From assembly GCA_050010255.1 (NCBI GenBank), contig JBEKLJ010000017.1:1-25733 (forward strand): DNA of 25,733 nt, written 5' to 3'. A program made the translations under genes and the position numbers. Under the pieces are notes generated by a model. It was not told where the DNA came from, searched no databases, and saw nothing but the letters and a program-made list of their open reading frames with translations. The DNA comes from JBEKLJ01 sp050010255. GTDB lineage: Bacteria > Acidobacteriota > Terriglobia > Bryobacterales > Bryobacteraceae. Position 1 is the stretch's first letter, and each line of letters begins with the position of its first letter. Positions 1 through 7,123 of this stretch are shown one piece after another.

Positions 1-767
1 ACCACGCTGAGCTTCTCGGCCATCAGCTTGGTCTTGCCCTTGCGGCGGATGCCGGCCGTGTCGACGAACACGTAGCGCACGCCGTCCTCTTCCACGGCGG
101 CGTCCACGGCGTCGCGGGTGGTCCCGGCCACGGGCGACACAATGACGCGCTCCTCCCCGATCAGCGTGTTGAGCAGCGTGGACTTGCCGACGTTCGGCCG
201 CCCAATGATGGCCACCTTGATGGTCTGTTTCGGTTGTACCCGCTCTTCGGGTTCCGTCGAGGGAATGTCCTGGGTGATGTGGTCGAGCAGCTCGTCAATG
301 CCCAGCCGGTGCTCGGCCGAGACCGGGAACAGGTCGCGGAAGCCGAGCGAGTAGAAATCGGCCATGAGCGCTTCTCGCATGGGGACGTCGATCTTGTTCA
401 CGGCCAGAGCGACGGGCCGCCCGAGCTGGCGCAGCAGACGGGCCAGGTCGCGGTCGGCGCCGGTGATCTCGGTGCGGCCGTCGATCAGGAAGATGACGTG
501 CGACGCCTGTTCGAGCACCACCCGCGCCTGCCGCAGGATCTGCGCGGGAATGTGCTCGGCGTCGTTGGGGATAATGCCGCCGGTGTCGATGACCTCGAAG
601 CGCCGGCCGCGGTGCTCGGCCAGGCCGTGGAGCCGGTCGCGGGTGATGCCCGGCTCGTCGCCCACGATGGCGCGCCGCTGGCCGACGAGGGCGTTGAAGA
701 GGGTCGATTTTCCGACGTTCGGCCGGCCCACGATGACCACTAGGGGCAGGCCCTCCGGCGGCGGCAT
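1..767 (-). CDS. der: GTPase Der (EngA), 5' part; C-terminus off the window
   Basis: Der is a tandem-domain GTPase needed for 50S ribosomal subunit maturation. About 255 residues are visible. The first G domain has the P-loop GRPNVGKST at residues 14-22, a switch region with GITRDR, then DTGG and NKID (G3 and G4). The second G domain repeats IGRPNVGKST, followed by GTTRDAVD and DTAGIRRK. Two P-loops in one chain are diagnostic of Der. The rest of the second G domain and the KH-like C-terminal domain lie beyond position 1. The ATG at 767 is chosen because an in-frame stop lies two codons upstream. It starts 22 bases after the stop of the small membrane protein gene upstream on the same strand, so the two probably form one transcript. 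No strong ribosome binding site is seen. Confidence 0.96.
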   Translation of the reverse strand, partial: MPPPEGLPLVVIVGRPNVGKSTLFNALVGQRRAIVGDEPGITRDRLHGLAEHRGRRFEVIDTGGIIPNDAEHIPAQILRQARVVLEQASHVIFLIDGRTEITGADRDLARLLRQLGRPVALAVNKIDVPMREALMADFYSLGFRDLFPVSAEHRLGIDELLDHITQDIPSTEPEERVQPKQTIKVAIIGRPNVGKSTLLNTLIGEERVIVSPVAGTTRDAVDAAVEEDGVRYVFVDTAGIRRKGKTKLMAEKLSV

Positions 768-789
768 GCAGCTTCATGATACCAGCGTG

Positions 790-1239
790 TTATGGGACCG
801 GCGGACGCGGCGGCTGCTTTTGGCTCTCGATGGCGTAGGCCACCAGGTACGCTAAGCCCACCGCACCGGGGATGATTGCCAAGAACGGCATAGCCAAGAA
901 CGAATCTCGCATGTGCGGGTTCATGTGATCCCCCCAAAATTCTGGTGACACGAACATGAAACCGAACGCGCCGAGGCCGATGAAGAGCAAGATCAATCCG
1001 CGCAGAAGGTAGTCGCGCTGGCCGTGCTCGTGCCGGCCGTGCTCGTGCCGGCCAAACGCCACGGGCGCCACATCGACCGGTGGCTGCAAACCCTTCTCCA
1101 TCGCCAGCAGGCGCTCGCGGTGAATCATTTCTCGCTCCCGATTACGGAAGTACAGGGATATGCCGACAATTGCCACGGGCAGCAGGATGGCAACGACCGG
1201 GATGACCAGGTTGGGGGCATTCGAATACCATTCGTTCAT
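790..1239 (-). CDS. Small membrane protein, DUF6249-like
   Basis: This is a 149-residue protein of unproven function. It has an N-terminal membrane segment (about residues 10-30), a charged stretch with HRERLLAMEKGLQPP, a short His-rich tandem repeat (GRHEHGRHEHGQ, about 64-75), and two further membrane segments (about 80-97 and 115-138). The 'ERLLAMEKG' signature followed by membrane helices is typical of the DUF6249 type of small membrane proteins often found beside ECF sigma factors; this assignment is from memory. An AGGA motif lies 8 bases before the ATG. It is divergent from the sigma factor gene at 1339 and probably cotranscribed with der. A TGAAAC-N19-GTCTCA promoter-like element lies just upstream, matching the one in front of the sigma gene. 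Confidence 0.8.
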   Translation of the reverse strand: MNEWYSNAPNLVIPVVAILLPVAIVGISLYFRNREREMIHRERLLAMEKGLQPPVDVAPVAFGRHEHGRHEHGQRDYLLRGLILLFIGLGAFGFMFVSPEFWGDHMNPHMRDSFLAMPFLAIIPGAVGLAYLVAYAIESQKQPPRPPVP

Positions 1240-1259
1240 GGGGATGTCCTTTCAAAGGA

Positions 1260-1290
1260 TGAGACCATCCGAGCCGTCCGTTTTGTTTCA
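1260..1290 (-). promoter_or_regulatory. Candidate ECF-type promoter for the DUF6249-like/der unit
   Basis: Read on the minus strand, TGAAAC (1290-1285) is followed after exactly 19 bases by GTCTCA (1265-1260). This resembles the GGAAC/GTC pattern of ECF sigma promoters. The start codon lies 20 bases further on, with an AGGA in between. The same hexamers with the same spacing occur on the plus strand in front of the sigma factor gene. Confidence 0.5.
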
Positions 1291-1299
1291 AGCCGCCGC

Positions 1300-1330
1300 T
1301 GAAACATTTTCCGGCAGGCGGGGAGTCTAA
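1300..1330 (+). promoter_or_regulatory. Candidate autoregulatory ECF-type promoter of the sigma gene
   Basis: TGAAAC (1300-1305) is followed after 19 bases by GTCTAA (1325-1330), the usual form of an ECF -35/-10 pair. It sits immediately before the ECF sigma gene, so autoregulation is the natural reading. Transcription would begin at about 1336-1338, leaving almost no leader before the ATG at 1339. Confidence 0.55.
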
Positions 1331-1338
1331 ATCTGATA

Positions 1339-1872
1339 ATGGCTGGTGTGGCCGAGTTCGAGCCGCTGGTGGAGGCGTACCAGTCCAAAGTGTTCCGGCT
1401 GGCGTACTCGATTCTGGGCGAGCGCGCGGCGGCGGAGGACCTGACGCAGGAAGTGTTCGTCAGAATCTGGAAGGGGCTCCCGGGCTACCGGGGGGAGGCG
1501 TCGCTCGGGAGCTGGATTTTCGCCATCGCCCGCAACACCTGTCTGAGCCGGCGCCGGCGCGAGGCGGCCAGGCGGGCCGTGTCTCTCGATGTGGCAGAGG
1601 TGCGCGCCGCGGCCGAATCCCAGCATGCGCGTGAAGACCCGCACGGCCGGGAACTGGAAATGCGAGACCTGCTCACCCGGCTGCCGGAGAAGTACCGTCA
1701 CGTCCTGACCTTGTTCTATCTAGAGGACCGCTCATACGAGCAGGTGGCTGAAACGCTCGGCCTGCCCCTGGGCACCGTGAAGACCTTCCTGCATCGCGGC
1801 AAGAAGGAACTGGGTGCGCTGATAGTGGCGCCCAGGAAGGAGGGAGCCGCCCATGCCGTGCCGTCGGTTTGA
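1339..1872 (+). CDS. ECF-family RNA polymerase sigma factor
   Basis: This is a 177-residue group IV sigma factor. Region 2 (about residues 8-72) shows the usual pattern: YQSKVFRLAYSILG, then AEDLTQEVFVRIWKGL and SWIFAIARN. Region 4 (about 110-165) has LPEKYRHVLTLFYLEDRSYEQVAETLGLPLGTVKTFLHRGKKEL, a helix-turn-helix that reads the -35 element. There is no region 1.1 or 3, as expected for the class. The gene overlaps the following anti-sigma gene by 20 bases, so translation is coupled and the pair forms a regulatory unit. No Shine-Dalgarno sequence precedes the ATG, which fits a near-leaderless transcript from the candidate promoter at 1300-1330. The signal it answers to is not visible from the sequence. 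Confidence 0.93.
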   Translation: MAGVAEFEPLVEAYQSKVFRLAYSILGERAAAEDLTQEVFVRIWKGLPGYRGEASLGSWIFAIARNTCLSRRRREAARRAVSLDVAEVRAAAESQHAREDPHGRELEMRDLLTRLPEKYRHVLTLFYLEDRSYEQVAETLGLPLGTVKTFLHRGKKELGALIVAPRKEGAAHAVPSV

Positions 1873-2257
1873 AGAGCTGATCCTGGAGTACTGCGAGAAC
1901 GCGCTTTCCGCAGAGGGCCGCAGCCGCGTCGAGGCCCACGTGGCCGAGTGCGAGGACTGCTGGGCGTTCCTCGAAGTCCAGAGCGAGATCGAAGCCGCGT
2001 TGCCGGAAGCCATCGGCCAGCCCGCGCTGTCCGCAGGGTTCAGCCAGCGGGTCATGCGGCGGGTGGAGTGGGAGAGAGAGGGGCGGTGGGACTGGCTCCC
2101 GGGCGTCCTGGACGTTTTCGGATACTCCGCCCTGGCGGCGATCGGAGGTGTCATGCTCCAGGCCTGGCTCTCGCCTGCTTCCCTGATCTGGTTGGCAACG
2201 GGCGTCTGCGTGGCCTTCGCCTGGTGGATGAGCCTGCGGTTACTTCGCGAGCGTTGA
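1853..2257 (+). CDS. Zinc-binding (ZAS-type) membrane anti-sigma factor
   Basis: This 134-residue protein begins with a zf-HC2/ZAS domain. The His29-x3-Cys33-x2-Cys36 motif (HVAECEDC) is preceded by the usual CRRFEELILEYCENALS helix. Such domains bind zinc and hold an ECF sigma factor inactive. The C-terminal third carries two membrane segments (about residues 86-106 and 109-128), which would place the sigma-binding domain in the cytoplasm and leave only a short loop to sense outside. It starts inside the end of the sigma gene and is surely its partner. The 3' end overlaps the 3' end of galU on the other strand by 18 bases. Confidence 0.88.
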   Translation: MPCRRFEELILEYCENALSAEGRSRVEAHVAECEDCWAFLEVQSEIEAALPEAIGQPALSAGFSQRVMRRVEWEREGRWDWLPGVLDVFGYSALAAIGGVMLQAWLSPASLIWLATGVCVAFAWWMSLRLLRER

Positions 2258-3145
2258 CTCCCGCAGATTGAGGGATTTGAGGTACTCCCGAAACGGCCCG
2301 CCCAGGTCGTGGCGGCGTAGCGCGAACTCCACCGTCGCCTTCAGGAAGCCAAGCTTGTCCCCGGCGTCGTACCGCGTCCCCTCGAAGCGGTAGCCGTAAA
2401 TCGGCTGGCTGCGCAACAGGTGCTTCAGGCCGTCGGTCAACTGGAGCTCGCCCAGCGAGCCGGGCTCGATCGCCTCCAGCGACAGGAAGATCTCCGGCGT
2501 CAGCACGTAGCGGCCGATGATGGCCAGGTTCGACGGCGCCTCATCCGGCTTGGGCTTCTCGACCATGCTGCGGATGCGGTAGAGGCGGTCGCGGCAGCCG
2601 TTGTGCAAAACCGGGTCCGCGTCCACGACGCCGTAGGCGGAGATCTGCTCCTTGGGAACCTCCATCAGCGCGACCACCGGCGCGGCGAAGAGCTCGTAGA
2701 CGTCCAGCAGTTGGCGCAGGCAGGGAATCTCGGCCTCGATCACGTCGTCGGAGAGCACCACCGCGAAGGGCTCGCTGCCCACCAGGGCCCGCGCGCGCAG
2801 CACCGCGTGTCCCAGGCCGAGCGCTTCGCGCTGGCGGACGTAGGCCACGTCGATCATGTCGGAGATGTCGCGCACGGTGGCCAGCAGCTCCTTCTGGTTG
2901 CGCGTCTCCAGAAGGTGCTCCAGCTCGAAGCTCACGTCGAAGTGATCCTCGATGGCGCTCTTGCCGCGCCCGGTCACGATCAGGATGTTCTGGATCCCGG
3001 AGTGCATCGCCTCTTCGACCGCGTACTGGATGAGCGGCTTGTCCACCAGCGGCAGCATCTCCTTCGGCTGCGCCTTCGTCGCGGGCAGAAACCGGGTGCC
3101 CAAACCGGCCGCCGGGAATACCGCTTTGCGCACTGGGGGGATCAT
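2240..3145 (-). CDS. galU: UTP-glucose-1-phosphate uridylyltransferase GalU
   Basis: GalU makes UDP-glucose from UTP and glucose-1-phosphate, the precursor for many surface glycans. The N-terminus has the nucleotidyltransferase signature FPAAGLGTRFLP followed by KAQPKEMLPLVDKP. Further typical GalU stretches are QYAVEEAMHSGI, VRQREALGLGHAV, FAVVLSDDVI, YGVVDAD, MVEKPKPDEAPSNLAIIGRY and ELQLTDG. The length (about 301 residues) is normal for the family. The ATG at 3145 is preferred; a GTG two codons upstream (3151) is also possible, and no clear ribosome binding site decides between them. The gene stands alone and converges on the anti-sigma gene. A cluster of short repeats lies directly upstream. 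Confidence 0.96.
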   Translation of the reverse strand: MIPPVRKAVFPAAGLGTRFLPATKAQPKEMLPLVDKPLIQYAVEEAMHSGIQNILIVTGRGKSAIEDHFDVSFELEHLLETRNQKELLATVRDISDMIDVAYVRQREALGLGHAVLRARALVGSEPFAVVLSDDVIEAEIPCLRQLLDVYELFAAPVVALMEVPKEQISAYGVVDADPVLHNGCRDRLYRIRSMVEKPKPDEAPSNLAIIGRYVLTPEIFLSLEAIEPGSLGELQLTDGLKHLLRSQPIYGYRFEGTRYDAGDKLGFLKATVEFALRRHDLGGPFREYLKSLNLRESTLAK

Positions 3146-3153
3146 GACCACAT

Positions 3154-3213
3154 TGTAGCTTGCGGCCTGTAGCTTGTAGCCGGCGGACCTGTAGCTTGTA
3201 GCCTGCGGCTACG
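3154..3213. repeat. Short tandem repeats upstream of galU
   Basis: The 16-mer CCTGTAGCTTGTAGCC occurs at 3166-3181 and again at 3188-3203, a 22-base period, with a partial unit TGTAGCTTGCGGCC just before. The last unit runs into the inverted repeat GTAGCC-TGC-GGCTAC (3198-3212). The array lies between the divergent genes galU and ferredoxin, where the galU promoter should be. Confidence 0.75.
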
Positions 3214-3336
3214 AAGGGGCCTCCGCGCGCCCGGGCTGCCGTCGTCCTACGGCCAGAGCTGCACTCCGATTTTGGCCGCCTCCTATGCTAGACTCGGAAT
3301 CGAATCCCCCCAGAGGATGGCTGAGCGGAGGAGTCT

Positions 3337-3597
3337 ATGGCCTACGTGATCGCGGAACCCTGCATCGGGGTGAAGGACACCGCCTGTGTGGACGCCTGCC
3401 CGGTGGATTGCATCCACCCCAAGAAGGACGAGGCCAGTTTCGCCGGGCAGAAGATGCTCTATATCGACCCGGTGGAGTGCATCGACTGCGGCGCCTGCGT
3501 TCCGGTCTGCCCGGTTTCGGCGATCTTCACCCTGGACGACCTCCCGGAGAAGTGGGCCGCCTTCGCCCAGGAGAACGCCGCCTACTTCGGGCGGTAG
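3337..3597 (+). CDS. 7Fe-type ferredoxin (3Fe-4S/4Fe-4S)
   Basis: This 86-residue electron carrier has two cluster motifs. The first, C9-x6-C16-x3-C20-P, is the spacing seen at 3Fe-4S sites of seven-iron ferredoxins. The second, C48-x2-C51-x2-C54-x3-C58-P (CIDCGACVPVCP), is a classical 4Fe-4S site, whose fourth ligand may exchange with the first region as in the family. The C-terminal helix (DLPEKWAAFAQENAAYF) is the usual tail of this type. A good ribosome binding site (GGAGGA) lies 6 bases before the ATG. No redox partner is encoded nearby, so the electron donor and acceptor are unknown. A hairpin element begins just three bases after the stop codon. Confidence 0.93.
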   Translation: MAYVIAEPCIGVKDTACVDACPVDCIHPKKDEASFAGQKMLYIDPVECIDCGACVPVCPVSAIFTLDDLPEKWAAFAQENAAYFGR

Positions 3598-3599
3598 GC

Positions 3600-3814
3600 C
3601 GGATGTTTCACCGCGATCGTTGCGAGGCGCGATGAGAGGGCCCCATGACAAAAACCGGGGCCAGACACCACTTTTCGCGCTCCGAGCTCGCTGAAGACAA
3701 TGGACTCGCGCAAGCGAAAAGCGGCTGTCTGTACCCGGTTCTTGTGACCGCCCACCCGTGCCACGGGCTGCTATCGCGCGCCGCAGCAGATTGCTGGTGA
3801 AACATCCGCGCTAG
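3600..3814. mobile_element. MITE/REP-like palindromic element, copy A (complete)
   Basis: The element is bounded by perfect 13-base inverted ends, CGGATGTTTCACC at 3600-3612 and its reverse complement at 3796-3808. Inside, positions 3649-3743 form a long imperfect hairpin. The outer arm AAAACCGGGGCCAGAC pairs with GTCTGTACCCGGTT, and the inner arm CACTTTTCGC pairs with GCGAAAAGCGG-type sequence. A tail with GCCGCAGCAGATTGCTG (3780-3796) follows. Copies occur at 11212-11324 (hairpin only) and 12985-13175, and a tail fragment at 15247-15280. No transposase is encoded inside. It follows the ferredoxin stop codon by two bases. Confidence 0.75.
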
Positions 3815-3838
3815 CCCGATCCTCTCACACGCCTTCAG

Positions 3839-4214
3839 CTACGGCAGCCGGTAGGTCGCCGTCGCCGTATCCGTCTCCCAGATCTTCACTTCGGCCAGGC
3901 GCACGCGGTTCGGCCTCGCGCCGGCGTCCAGGTCGCGGCTCACCTCCTCGTGGAAATACCGCGCCATGTTCTCGGCCGAAGGGTTCAGCTTGTCGAAGGG
4001 CGCCACATCGTTCAGGAACTGGTGATCCAGCTTCTCGATGACCGCGCGCAGGAGGCGCTTCACTTCGACAAAATCGATGAGCAGGCCGGCCGCATCGAGC
4101 TCCGGGCCCTGGATGGTCACACGCACGCGGTAGTTGTGGCCGTGCACGTTCTCGCACTTGCCCCGATACCCGCGCAGCGCGTGCCCGGCGGCGAAGGTCT
4201 CTTCCACGGAAACC

Positions 4215-4222
<8 letters not shown>
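3839..4222 (-). CDS. queD: 6-carboxy-5,6,7,8-tetrahydropterin synthase QueD
   Basis: QueD converts 7,8-dihydroneopterin triphosphate to 6-carboxytetrahydropterin, an early step in queuosine and other 7-deazapurine synthesis. The 127-residue protein has the family's zinc ligands His14 (AAGHAL), His27 and His29 (HGHNY). Catalytic Cys23 lies in KCENVHGH, the Asp66-His67 pair in KLDHQFLND, and the pterin-anchoring Glu116 in VKIWET. NPSAENMARY is also typical. The start overlaps the end of the upstream helicase gene by 8 bases, so the two are translated from one message. No queC, queE or queF is in the window. The stop codon lies inside a 28-base sequence that recurs at 6878-6905. Confidence 0.93.
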
Positions 4223-6140
<1,918 letters not shown>

Positions 6141-6202
6141 CCTATCAGTGTAACGGGTGGGGCCGGCGGGATCCCGCCGCCGCTCCGGCGCGGCGGTTGT
6201 CG

Positions 6203-6243
6203 TGGCGCGAGCTTCAGCTTGCAGCGTCGGCTTCAGCCGACGT
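6203..6243. repeat. 41-base dispersed repeat with hairpin, copy 1
   Basis: This 41-base stretch is identical to 18460-18500. It contains AGCTTCAGCTTGCAGCGTCG and ends in the perfect inverted repeat CGTCGGCT/AGCCGACG. It lies in the gap between the DinB-like gene and the helicase gene, both on the minus strand. The short hairpin and intergenic position are those of REP-type repeats. Confidence 0.75.
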
Positions 6244-6290
6244 GTCGCACAACGCCTGCCGGGCCTTTCCCCGCCCTCGCCCCGCTCGGG

Positions 6291-6791
6291 CTAGAACCGG
6301 TAGTCCGGCGGCTTGATGTTCTTCACCCGCAGGTAGACCACGCACTGGCCGCGATGATGCGTGGTGTGGTCCATGGCCAGCAGCAGCGCGTCCAGGCCCG
6401 TCATATGCATGCCCTCCATCGCCACCTCGCGGTTGAGCTGCTCGGGCGTGAGACTCCCGAGGCTCTTGATGACGTAGTCGTAAGACTCGTTCAGCATCCG
6501 AAGAACGGCAGCCTTGTCGTGCTTCTCCGGCTTCCCGATAGGGGACGGCGTGCCCGAGATCATGGACAGGAAGTACGCATTGGCGCCGGCGATGTGCTCG
6601 AGCTGCTGGGCGAAGGTCATCTGCTCGGGGTTGGGCTTGGAAACGTAGCCCTCCTCGGGCATCGCCTCGGCGACCGCCAGCGTGTAGGCCTTCGACTTCG
6701 TCCAGTGCTGGACCAGTTGAGGGACGATGCTCGCCTCGGCACAGAGTGCCGGCAAAGCGAGCGCGAAAAACGCGCCTAGAACTCGTTTCAT
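6291..6791 (-). CDS. Secreted DinB/YfiT-like putative metalloprotein
   Basis: This 166-residue protein begins with a signal peptide (MKRVLGAFFALALPALCAEA). The mature part is a DinB-type four-helix bundle. It includes the first-helix motif FAQQLEHIAGANAYFL, with a candidate metal His, and the C-terminal LAMDHTTHHRGQ with three further histidines, matching the His3 metal site of the DinB/YfiT superfamily. Members include thiol transferases and hydrolases, and the substrate here is unknown. Export of a DinB protein is unusual in general, though I recall it from Acidobacteria. The ATG at 6791 is chosen over an upstream in-frame start (6869) because GGAGG sits 8 bases before it and the signal peptide begins there. 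Confidence 0.85.
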   Translation of the reverse strand: MKRVLGAFFALALPALCAEASIVPQLVQHWTKSKAYTLAVAEAMPEEGYVSKPNPEQMTFAQQLEHIAGANAYFLSMISGTPSPIGKPEKHDKAAVLRMLNESYDYVIKSLGSLTPEQLNREVAMEGMHMTGLDALLLAMDHTTHHRGQCVVYLRVKNIKPPDYRF

Positions 6792-7123
6792 GGGACGAAC
6801 CTCCAATCGGACTCTCACTTTGAAGTATATCTGAGACCCGGCTTCGCGAATCCGCACGCGGGGTGGCATGCCAGCACGATCTTCTCACACGCCTTCGGCT
6901 GCGGCTTGCGGGAGGCCGGCATCTTCTCAAGTTGCGCTCGGGGTGAGTCCTCGATCCGTCACGGACCTGCGGGCTCGCCCCGTCGCGCGCCTTGAATCTG
7001 CCGGCTTCGCGCAGCGTCCCGCGCCGCCGTCGGGCCAGCCCGGCAGCCCGGTGACGCTCTCAGGGTTGGCGCGGTCCCGCTGCTTGCGCGCGAGAATTGC
7101 CGGCCCGGGGCCACTAATACTAC
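6792..7123. other. Gene-free divergent region with a short dispersed repeat
   Basis: No convincing gene is seen between the divergent DinB-like and TPR genes. Positions 6878-6905 match 3818-3845 with three mismatches in 28 bases (core CTCACACGCCTTC). Promoters for both neighbours should lie here, but I see no clear -35/-10 pair. Confidence 0.5.

Noticed and set aside
3582..3805. Similar small open frames starting MFHQQSAAARD in two places (also about 12966-13229)
   Set aside because: They are translations of the palindromic element copies A and C. Similarity between them comes from the DNA repeat, not from a protein family.
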